Counted from the first letter of the stretch, positions 44,024 through 56,778 are shown. The stretch is 64,000 nucleotides of DNA from Endothia cerciana (GCA_026119935.1 JALRMH010000007.1:735097-799096); one strand, 5' to 3'. Made by a program: numbers and translations. Notes: generated by a model from the letters alone, not told the origin.

Positions 44024-44887
44024 TCACGCATAATTAGGCATCGTCGTGTACCCAGGGACGACCTCCTTCCACACCGGGCCCTGTCTAAAATGCTCAACCC
44101 ACTGCAGCAACGGTGTCGGGATCAGATCCCTCTTCCCGGTGTCACACATGCGCGCGAGAAAGGCGAGGACGTGGGCATCCAGGACTGTGGGATTAGCCCC
44201 GAAGATGTAATCCTTTGTATTGGCGGAGCCATTTCTCTCCCACAGAGAAAGCACCTTGGCATTAAAATCCTTCATGCGGCCGATGTTCTCCTCCAGCGTG
44301 GCCTGGTTGAAGGCCTTCGTGGAGTTCTCTAGGCTAGATGGCTCTGATTAGCTGCCCGGCCCGGGTCTGGCTCGTAGTGTAATAGAGTCAACTCACACTC
44401 TCGCCTTTGTTTCCAGCGCCTGCTTGTACGCGTCCGAGGTATCCGGCTTGGCGAGTAGCCCCTTCACCTTCTCCAGGAACTTGTCCATGACCTTGTTGTC
44501 CGGTCCGAACGTCAGCACGGAAAAGTTGATTTTATGCAGCTCCGCGATCAGCTCTTTGATCGTATTCTCCTGCTCCTTTGGTAGGAGGGACGGGTACCAC
44601 TCGCACAGGTAGTACGAGATATTGGTGCTCTCAAGCATCGGCTTCAACAGCGTCCCGTTGGTGAGGGCCGGTACTTGGCCCTTGGGGTTGACCTCGGTCA
44701 GGTACGACTCGTCGAGTTGCTGCGGGTTGTCCGGGCTGATGGACATGAGCTTCTTGCACAGATTCATCTCTGGGAGGTCGGGGCGTGGGTTGCCGCGGAG
44801 CGCGAAGGTCATGCGGACCATAGTCGCGCAGATAGAGTAGGTGGCATAGTAGAGGGTGAAGGATGCGGAGTAATCGGTTGACGCCAT
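44024..44887 (-). CDS. glutathione S-transferase-like protein
   Basis: Probable cytosolic glutathione transferase or related redox protein. Exons on the minus strand are 44887-44397 and 44333-44024, giving 266 residues. The 63-nt intron has GTGAGT, a GCTAATC branch and CATCTAG. The N-terminal thioredoxin-fold domain includes FTLYYATYSICATMVRMT, NPKGQVPALTNG (cis-Pro region) and the glutathione-contacting ESTNISYYL. The C-terminal all-helical domain includes FGANPTVLDAHVLAFLARM, the usual N-capping block near the end. Substrate unknown. The acceptor was chosen from phase and branch-point position. Confidence 0.82.
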
Positions 44888-46650
44888 ATTTATTTCTCCC
44901 TGTGGTACTTCGATTACCTAGGTATTTCGTGTAGTTCCTTGAACTCACTTGATTTGGCAATGGAGATTCTGGCTTGCAGTAAAAGGTGTTGAGTGCTGAA
45001 GATCAATTCTACCTTGTCATTCAGGTCATGCTGGTAGGACTTATAGGTCATAAGCTGCAGCGCGCTAATATGCACGAGCGGAGTAATCAAGTCGACTTTT
45101 TGGTAAGCGTGTCTGAAGTTATCCTGCCCTGACAGGACCAGATTTGTCAACCTCGCGTCTCGCGTTAGAACTGTGGGAAAAAATGCCGGATAAAATGCCG
45201 GATGCAAGGATATAAAGGGGCTTTCTGTATGCTGGCCTTTCTGGGGGGTTCCAGCCCATCGTTCATAGCTAAAAGTTCATCGTTCGTAGAAATTAAGGTT
45301 TGGCGTATCCACGTTTTCTATGAACGATGGACTTCTAGCTATGAACGATGGGCACTATGCCATCGTTATCCCGACAAGAACTACCTCCTGGAAGGTGTTT
45401 ACGAAGGAAGAGTTGAAATGTACAACAAGTACTTGGAGGAAATACATTTACATAAAAGAGACGAGTAAATCCTATGCATATCTTGTAGAAGACCAGGAAT
45501 ACCTATATATTTACGACTGTTATCCTCTCTACCCAAAGTGTCTTTTATCTTAGACTTGGGCGCCCTCGTCTCCCCCTTTCGGTTATCTCCTAAGTCTCTC
45601 CCGCAACATCCTCCGCTTTATACCCATACCTCTTTCACTTCCTTCATCGCCATACGTACTGCTTGACTGCCCCATTAGCACAGCGTCGGCTATACCAGCA
45701 CTATTTGCTTCAGAGCCAGATATCGTTTGTTTTGTCTTCCTCTTCGAAAGACCACTGATGCGCTCGAATCGTAGGAGTAACAGTATATACTCATGGTGAC
45801 GGGGCGTGGTGCACGGCGCAGCGAAAAATAGTTTGAAGAGCCGCTATTCTCGATGGGCAAATCTAAATGGGAAGGGGACAAAGTGAAGATTTTTGTGACT
45901 TGAGTAATCAAGAGTTCAGCTGGGAGATCACCAGAGCGACTGCGCCGCACTGGGGTGGCCTAGAGTAGCGATATGTATTATGTATGCTACTCCTACCTCA
46001 TGGGACGGGTGCTATACGGCACCTCGGCCTAGAGCCCAATCTATTCGAACGCCCGTTCATCAGAATGAAATATTGCTCCGTGGGCACGTGTGCCTCGGGG
46101 CCGTTGTCACCCTGCAAAGGCGAGTGCTATGCAACACGAAAACCGCTGGAGCCACAGGCTCGACTACCGGTCGACCGGTGACATTCTCGTTGTCGTGCTC
46201 CGGCCAACGCGTCCCACAGGTCCCAGGGAACCTGCGACTATCTGCAGTGGGACCCAGCTGCCCGGGTCTGTTGTCCTGTGGCGACTGGGAGTGCCTAGTA
46301 TATTTATTATTTGTTATATCTCTGGTCGCCAGGCCAACCCAACCCAGGCTAACCCAGCCCGGCCCGAGACGGCTGGGCGGAGCTGTTCACCACCGTGCTG
46401 ACGACGTGACATCATGCCCTGTAGCGTGTGCCGCCTCAGCCGCGTCTCGCGCGACGTCACCGCCTTTGCAGGCACATCTTCCTGACAACCTGACAGCCTC
46501 TCCTCCTCCTCTTTACTTCTCACCTCTCTACAACCTCACCTGTGATACGCGCGCACCCCAGACTGTCAAGGCTGAAATACGGAAACCAAACCCAGTCCGA
46601 TCTCTCAGAGGACAAAGACTTCAGTGCTCACACTTTCAACTCCATCAGAC
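44888..46650. other. intergenic, contains a long imperfect hairpin
   Basis: No gene supported. Open frames at 45202-45553 overlap the hairpin at 45254-45353 and have no motifs. The right part (46100-46600) is GC-rich and holds the presumed promoter of the next gene. Confidence 0.45.
45254..45353. repeat. 39-bp imperfect inverted repeat (hairpin)
   Basis: The arm at 45254-45292 is complementary to 45315-45353 with three mismatches in 39, all transitions, around a 22-base loop. Each arm itself holds two copies of CATCGTTCRTAG. Confidence 0.85.
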
Positions 46651-47044
46651 ATGTTCCAGAGCGCCCTCGCCCTCCTGCTCCAGCTGAGCCTGGCTGCCCT
46701 CGCCCTCGCCGCCCCCACCGCGCAGGACGTCTCTGCCTCCACCGCGGGCAACAGCTGGCAGTACGGCACCGGCGGCGGCATCCTCGGCTTCATCGTCCTG
46801 GTCCTCGACATCATCGTCTTCAGTAAGTTGTGGCTTCCTCCCGCCCGGCCGTCCTGAGACACACCTGTGCTGACCGGGCCGTCAAACACAAGTCGAGGTG
46901 CTGAAGTCCAACCGCCCGCCGGCGTCGAAGCTGCTCTGGTGCCTGGTCGTCTTCCTCTTCCCGATCGTCGGCATGGTCGTCTACTGGCTTTTCTCAAACC
47001 GCGCCGAGCACAACCGCGGCGGCTCGTACGAGCCTCTCCCTTAG
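46651..47044 (+). CDS. PLDc_N-domain small membrane protein
   Basis: A 107-residue protein from exons 46651-46822 and 46893-47044. The 70-nt intron has GTAAGT, GTGCTGACC and CACAAG signals. It starts with a signal peptide or membrane anchor (LLQLSLAALALAAPTA). The body matches the PLDc_N membrane domain: GGILGFIVLVLDIIVF, then IEVLKSNRPPASKLLWCLVV and FPIVGMVVYWLFSNR, giving two helices with the conserved Pro-Ile-Val-Gly. The tail is short and ends SYEPLP. Bacterial and fungal members occur alone without phospholipase activity; the function is unknown. Confidence 0.82.
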
Positions 47045-48054
47045 GGATCGGCTGAAAGTACGTGCGACCGGGGGTTGTGAGGGGACGAGGCGGGACGTGG
47101 TGGTGGTAGAGCGATGACACGAAAGTGACGAGGGATGAGGTTCTGTGGCGTTTCGCGTGGCAGGGGGGTTTTCCCAGGGCATTAGGTTTAGAGAAAGTGT
47201 TGGGGTGGTCTGGGGACTCGCGGGTGCTGCGCCGTTTGTTATTGCATTTCTGGCACTAGATGCCTGAGTCGCTGTCACTCGTTTCAAAGATACGGATCAG
47301 GGACCGCTGGCCTTCGAGCACCGTAGGGTGTGCTTCCACGGCAAGGGACGGCATGGAGTCGAGCGCAGCTTAGTTTCACCAGAGCCCTCCGCTGGAGCTC
47401 AAAGACCCAGCAAGTTGTATCTGGGCCCACGGTATCGATCAGGCTATCCATGGCAGCCCGCGTCACCTGTGTCAGACCGCCGCCTTCACCTCCGCGGTGT
47501 CATGCCTAAGTCTTAGGCATGAGCAATCAGCCTCCGCGTCACGACAATTGTGATGGGCAGTGTTGAGGATGAAAGATACACCTGGTCTGAGCAATCTACC
47601 AACTGGATATTGAAGCCCGCAATGAGCATTGAAGCCCACAGGCACCACCTTGAACATCAGCGTGCCGTGCACATGACTCCAGAGGCCGAGCCTTCGTCAA
47701 GATTGGCCATGTCGCCGGGGTGAGGATCGTAATACAGCCAAGAGCGTGGTGTCGAGTGATGCTCGGAGCCCGTAGCGAGAGTCTGGGGGATGTGAGATCG
47801 AGAGGGCTGTCGCCGCTACACGCGTGAATTGGCCGTTTCCCCCTACGACTCGCGAATGTGGACCTCACGTAGGCTCGCTCGGGTCAATCCCGCCCGAGGG
47901 CTCTTGGGGGGGCCGGAGGGGGAGGGCTGGTCCCCGAGGCAGCGAAGCCCTCGACTTGAAGCCATCGGCGCTGAGAGAACGCAGCCGACGGTAACTATCT
48001 CAACCGTCTCGATGAAGACAGGGGGTCTTCGGCAATCCCACCGGCAGCACGACC
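47045..48054. other. intergenic, no gene seen
   Basis: No coding region supported. GC-rich tracts lie around 47880-47950, close upstream of the GH115 gene. Confidence 0.45.
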
Positions 48055-51000
48055 ATGCGGGGCACCGATTTTGTGTCGTTCTCTAGAGAGCCCGGAGCAC
48101 TGGACCTGGCAGCGGCCAGAATCCTGGTCGACGAAGCAGACCACGAGGGAGTCAAGATCGCTGCCGCAATCCTGTCTGAGGATGTGTCGAGGGTCACGCG
48201 GACACCTCCCGCCAGCGTTTGGTACTACTCAGGAGGCCCCGACCCCGTCTGTCCAGCGGCGGCGGCGGCCGTGATCGTCATTGGCTGTATTGAGTCCAGC
48301 AGGCTTCTCCAGGGCCTGGAAGAGGCGGGAAAGGTGGACTTTACCTGCATTCGAGGAAAATGGGAGTCATTCCAGACCGGCATCGTTGCGGGCCCGCTGC
48401 AAGGCTGTGATCGAGCCTTGGTGATCGCTGGGAGTGACAAGCGGGGGGCCGTATACGGCACATATACCCTGTCAGAGCAGATCGGGGTATCGCCGTATGT
48501 TTTTGTTGTTCTTCTCTGTTCTTCTCCCGCCTGCGGACCATTAGACCCTTCTGCTGACCTCCTTGTTGTTCAGGTGGTATTGGTGGGCCGATGTGCCCCC
48601 GAAGCACCACCCCGAGATCTACGCCCTGCCCGTCACCACGGCCAGCGGCGAGCCCAGCGTGCGGTACCGCGGCATCTTCATCAACGACGAGGCCCCGGCG
48701 CTCACGGGCTGGGTCCGCGAGAAGTTCGGCGGGTACAACGCGGGGTTCTACAGGAGGGTCTTCGAGCTCCTCCTCCGCCTCCGGGCTAACTTCCTGTGGC
48801 CGGCCATGTGGCCCGGCTACCCCAGCCCGGGGGCGTCCTTCTTCACCGACGACCCCGAGAACCAGCGGTCGGCGGACGCGTGGGGCGTCGTCGTGTCGAC
48901 GTCGCACCACGAGCCGATGCAGCGGCTGGCCAACGAGTGGCTCGCCGAGAACCCGCTGGGGGCCTGGGACTGGCCGGCGAACAGGGAGAGGATCACGGCG
49001 TTCTTCAGGGGGGGCGTCCGGAGGGCGGAGGGGTTCGAGTCCTACCTCACCATGGGCATGCGCGGGGAGTACGACACCAGGATGCGGACCGACGACCCGG
49101 CCGCCGTCGTGCGGGACGTGCTGCGGACGCAGCGCTCGCTCATCCGGGACGTGCACGGGCGCGAGGACGCGGTCCCGCAGCTGCTGGCGCTGTACAAGGA
49201 GGTCCAGGCGCAGTACGACGGCGGCCGGCTCGAGGTCCCGGACGACGTGACGCTGCTGTTCTCGGACGACAACTTCGGCTCCGTCCGGCGGCTCCCGCGC
49301 GGCGGGGAGGCGCACAGGCGGGGCGGCGCCGGCCTCTACTACCACTTCGAGTACGTCGGGACGCCCCGGAGCTACAAATGGATCAACAGCAACTCGCTCG
49401 GCAAGGCGTGGCACCAGCTCCGGGAGGCCCACCGGCGGGGGGCGAGGCAGGTCTGGGTGTTCAACGTCGGCGACATCAAGCCCCTCGAGATACCCCTGAC
49501 GTTCGGGATGGCCTTGGCCTGGGATATCGACGCCGTCAGGGCCGACGGTCTACACCAGTTCCTGCACGGCCTCGCGACCCGAGAGTTTGGGCCGCTGCTC
49601 AGTGCAGACATCGCCCAGGCGTGGTACGGATACGACCGCCTCGTCTCCCTGCGCCGCCATGAACACATCGAACCGACGACGTTCTCACTACTCGACTACG
49701 ACGAGGCGCGGACCGTCACGTCGCGCTGGGAGTCCCTCCTGGGCCTCGCAGAACGGATCCACGCGCGCTGCAGGCCGGAGCAGAGGCCGGCGGCCTTCCA
49801 GCTCGTCCTGCACCCCATCAAGGCCAGCGCCCTGTTCGTCTCGCTGCAGGCCGCCCTGGCCAGGAACCGGCTCCACGCGCGCCAGCGGCGGAGCTCGGCC
49901 AACCTGGCGGCCTCGAGGGCGCTCGAGCTCTTCGGCGCGGACTTCGACCTCTCGGAGGCGTACCACGCCCTCCTGGGCGGCAAGTGGAACCACATCCTGT
50001 CCCAGCCGCACCTGGGCTTCGGGGACACCTGGCACGCGCCCAGCCGCGACATGGTCGGCGGCCTGTGCTACGTCCAGGCGAGGCAGGCGTCGAACCCGAT
50101 AGCGGGCCACATGGGCGTCATGGTCGAGGGCCACGGGGGCGTGCGGCCCGGCCTGACCAACGAGAACAGCGACTTCACGCACCCGAGCAGGGGCGACCTC
50201 GTGCCGGGCGTCACGCTGGGGATGATGACCCGGTATGGGCCCGGGAGGCGGTGGATCGAGCTCTTCACGCGCGGGACGTCCGTGGTGCACTGGACGGCCA
50301 AGCCGTCCCACGGCTGGGTGGGGCTGTCACAGCAGGAAGGGACCCTGACCCCTGGGGAGGAGGACCAGAGACTGGACGTGGAGATCTCGTGGGGTGACGT
50401 CTCGACGGGCTTTGATGAGACCATCATTATTGAGGTCCGGTCTGAAGAGGGTGATCTCGAGCATGTTCACCTCCCCGTCAGCGGCCGTCGCGTCCCAGGG
50501 ACCTTCGCGGGGGGGTTCGTCGAGTCTGACGGGCATGTCACAATGCCGCCCACGTCTTGCCGGGCTCTGACCCCGTTCTATCATGTGCTCCCGGACATAG
50601 GCCGATCACCCTCGGGCTCCGTTGCGCCCGATCCAGCCTCGCAGGCCTCGACCCCGGCCTGGCTCAGCTACAAATTCTTCGTCTTCTCGGACCCGGCGGT
50701 CAAGAGTGATCTCGTGCTGCACTTCAACATGACGCTCGACTTCGATCCGGACAGCCCCATGATGTACGATTTCTCGATCGACGACGGCCCTGCCCACCGA
50801 GAGCGCCTGCTCGACATCGACGCTGTGGAAGGTGACCCTGAGCTACCGTCTCCGGCAGGGTGGGTGACCGCGGTGCAGGACTGCGCCTGGCGCAGGTTGC
50901 ACGATGTCCGTTCAGATATTGTTGCTAGGGGCGAACACGTGTTGCGCTTGCGCCTACTGCATACAAACATGCTTCTAGAGTCGATTGTGCTCGACTTGGG

Positions 51001-51097
51001 TGGTATGAAGAAAAGCTATCTCGGGCCTCCGCCGAGTTTCTACCTGGGAGGGGGGGAGGGAGAACATAGAAAGAACAGTCTGAGCACGTGGTCATGA
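48055..51097 (+). CDS. GH115 xylan alpha-1,2-glucuronidase
   Basis: Removes (4-O-methyl)glucuronic acid side groups from xylan. Exons 48055-48494 and 48574-51097 give 987 residues. The 79-nt intron has GTATGT, GCTGACC and TTCAG signals and restores IGVSPWYWWADVP, a hallmark GH115 block. Other family blocks are RYRGIFINDEAPALTGW, LRANFLWPAMWPGYPSPG, STSHHEPMQRLANEW and VWVFNVGDIKPLEIPL. The C-terminal beta-sandwich region runs to SIVLDLGG. There is no obvious signal peptide at this Met (MRGTDFVSF); either the enzyme stays inside the cell or an upstream exon is missing from my model. The start at 48055 sits about where the mature fold should begin. The coding sequence is very GC-rich, with many false open frames on other strands. 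Confidence 0.9.
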
Positions 51098-51702
51098 TAG
51101 CTTCTTGTGGAGACACCTGATGTCGCCCCTGCTGCGCCTCTTGTTCCTTCGTCAGTGTGATAGCAGTGAGCAAGCAAACGAGTCCAGCAGTTCTGTCATA
51201 ACTTCCCGAGCTTCGAGGCGGTCGCACAACGAAGCTGGTGCTTTAAGGTCGTGCCTATGAACGGCAGCAAGGCGTTGCGATAGGGTTTCCGGCGAGCGTA
51301 AGCGACAGTGAGGACATGGCAAATGTAAAATGCATAAAGGTATCCACCCAGGTATCAAGAAGAACAGAATCAACAAAAAGGGCTTGCGCAGTACCACGGC
51401 CTCTCCAAATCATTCCTCCTCATGCGAGGAGGTCGGCGGTCCAATCCTGGGCCCCAACATCCCTCTCACAGGCTCACCGTGTAGTAAGTAGACAGGCGGC
51501 ACGGAGGACCCCAGCTCATGATGCCTGTCAGATTCAAAATTACTCCACCAATCGAGCCAGCGGACGAGACGCCAAGACACCCGGCGGGCCGGCGCGCTTC
51601 TCGCCTTCTCGGTTCCACCACTAGATCCACTCAGTCTTTTGCCTACGGCCGGTCGCTTTTTTGACGGCCGAGACCACACCGCAATGCCACCCCCAAGCTC
51701 CT
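51098..51702. other. intergenic between convergent genes
   Basis: No gene recognised. It separates the GH115 gene from the transporter gene by about 600 bp. Confidence 0.5.
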
Positions 51703-53728
51703 CTAGCTGGCCGCGTCGGCGACGATCTTCTCTGTCACCTTGCCGTCGGCCTGTATAACAACCCTGTCGACCTTGATGGAGGCCTGGACGGGCCTCGGTT
51801 GGTTGTAAACCCACTCAAGCTGCTCGAGAGTACGGCCCTGGGACTCGACACTGTATGAAACTCGTTAGCATCTGACGACGTACACCGCAGTATGGTGGCA
51901 GAGCTTACCCGAAGATCCACCAGAGCACCGACTCGATGACATCCCAAGCAACAAAGACCCAGACGTAGTTGGTGTTGATGTTGGCGAGGGCAATAGGGCC
52001 AGCGAATTGATTGATGAACCCGAACAGGCCCACAATTATGGACGAGGTGGCAAGACCTTTGGCACGTAGATTAGTGTCGAGAGCCTCGGCGGGAATGATG
52101 CCCTGAAGTGGGGTGTAGGTGAACGAGTAGATGATGTTGAACAGGAAGTAGAAGGCGAGCGCTGCTTGAGCCAGCGACCTGCCCTCGGGCTTGATGTTGA
52201 TGCCGCCTGAGGCGTCCGTAGTCTCGTATTTTTTCAGACCGTTTGACGTGCCGCCATTGACAGCCAGCAAGCACGCGCAGATGAGGGTCCCGTATACCAA
52301 AACCGTGCGGCGGTTCATCTTGTCGCTCTGGGAGACACCAATACCTGCACCGATGGCGGACAGAACGCTATTCAAGACGTTGAAACCGAGCTGCTGGGCA
52401 GTGGACTTGACACCGACGAGACTGAAAATAGCAGCGTTGAAGTAACCCAGACCGTTCCCGGAAAACTGTCCAAAGACTGAGATCATGATGATCTGACCGA
52501 ATCGCCACCGGCCATTGTGGGTCGAGATCATGGGGCGGTAGTCCCACCAGACCTTGTCAAGACCGTCCTCCTTGATATTCTCCCTCATCTCTTCGGTCTC
52601 GAGCAGTACGAGGCGCGAGGATGGGTCGCCGTTACCGTGGTACTTGACCAGGAAGGCAATAGCCTCCTCGTCCCTGCCGTTGGCCATCAGGAACCGGGGG
52701 GATTCAGGCAGGAACCAGACGGAGGCGATGACGATGAAACAGGCGAAGCATTGGAGGAGCAGTGGAAGTCTCCAAGCCCAGTTGCTGGTCATATAGGAGC
52801 AGCCGAAGGTCACGAAAGCGGCCGGGATCGAGCCGCCGAACCAGCCACAGTTATAGAAGCCTAGGCAGGTTGTTCGGTCAGTGTTGGGCGCTCTGAGGAA
52901 GTGGTCCCGCAGGTCAAGGCCTTGGCTCGTGAACCTACCGGTGCATCGACCTCTCCAGTGCGCAGGGGCAATCTCGATAGAGTATGCCGGTGCGGCCACC
53001 GTCATGATGCAGATGCCACCACCCAGTATGAACCGACCGACAGTGATCTGGGCAATAGTGCTCGAGCTACATGCGATCACTGAGCCCACGATGATGACCC
53101 AACCACCAATGAACATGGACCAGCGACGGCCGAATCTGTCGGAGAGCATTGCTGCCAAAGGAGACGTGACGATCGTTCCCCTTCGGGCCACGTTAGTATG
53201 GTGGGTGATGCCACGGGCCGAGACTGGGTGGTAGACAAGGCAGTCTCATCAGGACACACTTACACGGAGTAGAGGGAGCTGATGATAGAGACCTTTGTAC
53301 CGGTCAGTTCGGAGCCGAAGGTGTCCATGAATGACTGCATGGCGGTAATAGACCCAATGAGGGAGCCGTCGTAGCCATTGGCACAGGCGCAGCAGAATGC
53401 GATAAAGACAGCGAAGTAGAGCTTGATGGAGCTCCTGCTCCACCGCTCGATCTTGGACTCCTGGACGGCGGCGAACAGCTCGGCCTGCGAGGCAGAAGAC
53501 AATTAGTTTGAGAGCTGGACCCGAGGAGACGCCTGGTCACGTCTCCAGATCACGACCCAGATCGAGGGACGCTAGGGCCGGGCTGACATTATGGACTTCC
53601 CTGGCCTTGGCACCAGCAGTAGCGTCTAGAGTCTTTCCGGTACCCTCGGCGACGATGGGGTACTGAACGTCGGGAGAGATGCCGTGGTTCGTCTCGTCGA
53701 CGACGGGATCCGTCTTCTCGGTCGACAT
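51703..53728 (-). CDS. MFS sugar transporter (lactose-permease-like)
   Basis: Plasma-membrane sugar carrier of the major facilitator superfamily. Exons on the minus strand: 53728-53588 (uncertain end), 53484-53264, 53180-52939, 52860-51909 and 51850-51703; this gives 567 residues. Introns 2-4 (83, 78 and 58 nt) have good GTAAGT, GTAGGT and GTAAGC donors and CTAAC or CTGAC branch sites; joining gives SLYSVGTIVTSPLAAMLSDR, GRCTGFYNCGWFGGSIPAA and WWIFGVESQGRTLEQLEW. Motifs are NGYDGSLIGS, DRFGRRW, PESPRFLMANGRDEE and ESQGRTLEQ, the usual end of this family. The first junction is odd: the conserved-looking HNVSPALASLDLGRDLE lies in exon 1 but no donor after it keeps the frame. A weak donor before it (53587) does. 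Cargo is unknown; it converges with the GH115 gene. Confidence 0.85.
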
Positions 53729-56700
53729 GATGAGGTCGATTTAACCGTCGGTTATACGTCCTCGAGTCTGCAGGCGGACTTGAGGTCAAGGACAGCTCAT
53801 CGAGGACGAGTCACGCGGGACGGACATGGTCGTCGTACCAACCAGGGCGCCCAGGAGGGTGTTATATGGACAATGAGAGCTGTACCAAGGTTCCGTGTGG
53901 TACCCCAGCCGTGGAGAGGGGGGGGGGGGGGAACGGGCGCCCGGATAATACCTGACCATCGGCCGGGAGTCTTACCCCGGATTCTGGCGGTCTCGAGGCT
54001 CGAAGTCGCATGTCGGGAATGCGGGCCTGTGTCCCAGGCGGCACGGGTGGAGAGACCCCATCCCATGCTCAGGTGGGCAAGCGAGGGCAGGGGAAGAGGA
54101 TGGACGAGTGAGCCGCCAGCTCTGCGCTTGGCGGCCAGGGGCTAAGAATGAGCAGGGCCCAACACCGCTGTCCGAGATGCCCGGGCTAGACCGCGACGCA
54201 GGGCGCGGATGGCAGAGGTAAAGGAAGCGCAGTGTGCTGTGCAAGTGGGTTGTCGGGCCTGCATCCAAGAGCGTGGGTGAAGCTGAGGGCCTCACGGGGC
54301 TGCCGCGGTGGATCCAACGCATGTTTCCGGCGCGACTTCTGGTCTGTCGATGGGAGACCGGTTAGTTCTGCTCTGCTGTGGGCAGGGCACGTATTATAGT
54401 ATCCGCCCTGCACGGCATACCCGTCTGGACTGCCCAGAGCCTGCCTACCTGACCCCGATCGGGGACATCTCATGGAGTGGTGGCATGGCCTGAGCGGGCC
54501 CGTGCCATTTCTGGACGCGACACTCGAGGGGCCTGACCGGAAGCTGCACAGACGAGCCTGGGTGCGTCAAGAAGGGGCACGGCGTCAGCTCACGTGACGG
54601 ATCGCGGCCGGTCCTGAACGTCTCGGTCATGGCAAACTGCTGATGGTGTTTTTCCGGAGAGACGAGTCCTAGTCCGGGGAGACGGGCCTGCGAGATGCGA
54701 GCTGGGCTAGCCCATCTGCCCATCCCTGTGTGGCTTGCAGCACCGGGGGAACACCTGGAGGTGAGGATGCGCGAGCACGGCGGATCGCAACGGTCTAGCT
54801 CCCGCGCAGGTCATGACACGTCCCAGGCTCCCGGGACTGGAGATGCACCAACATCCAGGCTAGTTGCGCCCTAGTGGAGGCTCGACTGCCCATGCGTGCC
54901 GTGGTCGAAAGGCTGACGGGCGAGGGTAGGGCCTTATGCGCGTGGCCGGTCCGGGATGTCGGTACGGCCAGACAGCCCAGAGGAATCCTTCCGAGGGATT
55001 AGATAATACGGATGACCCAGCAAGAGGCCGGTCCCTCCACGGGTGTGTAGGTCGACACGGAGGAGGATTCCACACCCCAGTTCTTTTCTCCCTGGAGGTG
55101 GATGGGTGGTGGTGGTGTTGGTGGCGGCCTGTTGCAGCTCTGCCCTGTGTGCTCGTGCCAAGACGACTTTATAGGAGTATGGTAATCTCACGGGCCTCAA
55201 TACGCATACTTTCTGTGTATATATGATAGTAGCTCTTTGTAGGGTATTTACCATGGTAGGCTTACTACTTTGGTAGGCCTCGGTTGGGTTGCATCCATGT
55301 CTGAAACGGGGCCATCTTGGGGCTTTTGGTCCTCACATCTCTCCTTGCAGCTTCAGATAAAAACCCACTGGGTAACCTTAATCCCACCATTCGGTGCTAG
55401 ACTCCCGTGGGGGAAGGCCTCTCAATGCTTTGGGGGGGGGAGGGGGTGATCTTCATCAGGGGGGTGGGAGCCACAAGGGGGCGGCTGGGGACCGCTGGGG
55501 ACCGCTGGGGACCGCTGGGGACCGCTGGGGACCACTGTGGGGTTGGACTCTGAGCCCCCTGTCAGGTAGGCAAGCAGCAAAGCTAGGGTTCGAGTTGGTC
55601 TCTCGGGTCTTGCCGAAACTGGACCGCGCGGGACCATGCTTCCGACTCTCCCTTTTCCATCCACGTCGCCGCAACTCAGGTGGTATTTTCCCATCACCAA
55701 TCGACCCAGATCCAGCTGCTAAGTCCTCGACGCATAGGGGGCTACTTTCTGGCAGTGGAACCCAGCTGTACAGATTGTGGTGGAGTTGTCAAGCCAGGGG
55801 AACGAGACAGACGGATTTCATTCCGGGCAAGGCAGATGCACCTCCCGTGGGGATAAACCAATAAGACAGAAGCCCTTCCTACAGTACTCGCTATCTTCCC
55901 TATTTCCATACATAAGCTCCTGAAAGTTAAGATTCAGAAGCACGACGCGTTCAGGGTGGGTTTGACGAGGTGGCCGCCGAGACACGAATCCGTCTGCACG
56001 CGGTCAGCCCCCACTGCCCTTGGGAACATCGTCTCGTGACCGTCGCCGCCGCCAGCGCCACCATAAGATATTTAGAGCCGCCCCAGAAGAAACAACCAAC
56101 AATCCGATGATCACATACTGCCGTATCTTCGGTTACCGGGTTAGACTTGATGAACCGCTCGACAGATATGGCCGCGTGCTCCCCGTCTAGAGCAGAACAT
56201 ACGCGCGAAATAGGGGACCCCCCCCCCCCCCTTCCGCCCACCTCCAAACGGCCCGCCGCCGTCGAGACTGAGGTAGCGAACCAAGCTTTCACCACCCCTC
56301 CGCGCGCGGTAGTGTCCCAGGCCCGATCGATGGTCGCGCATCAGGTCATGACTAGGTACGGCTTAAACATGGCCCTGTGGGGTGGCAGCTCCAACCTACC
56401 ATACCCGGGTCTGTAAAGCGCTGCGTTAGGGTTGGTCGGTCCCACGGTTTTGACGGCTGTACTGACTCGCCTCCTCTGCGACCTGGCGAGGTGAGCAAGC
56501 CGTGGTAGGTAGACAAGTTTTCCAAAGTCGCATTCGAACGAGGCGAGCGGTTACTGTGGTATATACACACACAAGACACCCAGCTGACCAACATGTGAGA
56601 ACTCTTCAACCGGGTCGGGACTGTTGATCCGGTATGCCTGGAGCCTGCCGTCGCTGGGAGTCGGGCAACGCCGTGGGCCCTACATAGTCGCTCCGCGACA

Positions 56701-56778
56701 AACCTTACGAGAGCATCCATTATGAAGTTGCATCTGACCCTGCCTGGTGATACACGAGCATGCCTCCTATCACGACCG
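53729..56778. other. intergenic, 3 kb, GC-rich, no gene seen
   Basis: No coding region supported. It contains a G run (about 53920-53932), a 10-bp minisatellite at 55481-55540 and a C run at about 56218-56231. Open frames lack motifs. Confidence 0.45.
55481..55540. repeat. 10-bp minisatellite
   Basis: Four perfect copies of ACCGCTGGGG at 55491-55530, with diverged copies on each side (55481 and 55531). Confidence 0.9.

Noticed and set aside
45202..45553. Two overlapping open frames of 77-88 codons
   Set aside because: They run through the hairpin repeat and its flank, and have no motifs.
48341..50311. Long open frames on both strands inside the GH115 gene (up to 363 codons)
   Set aside because: These are shadows of a very GC-rich coding exon, with Arg/Pro/Ala-rich nonsense composition.
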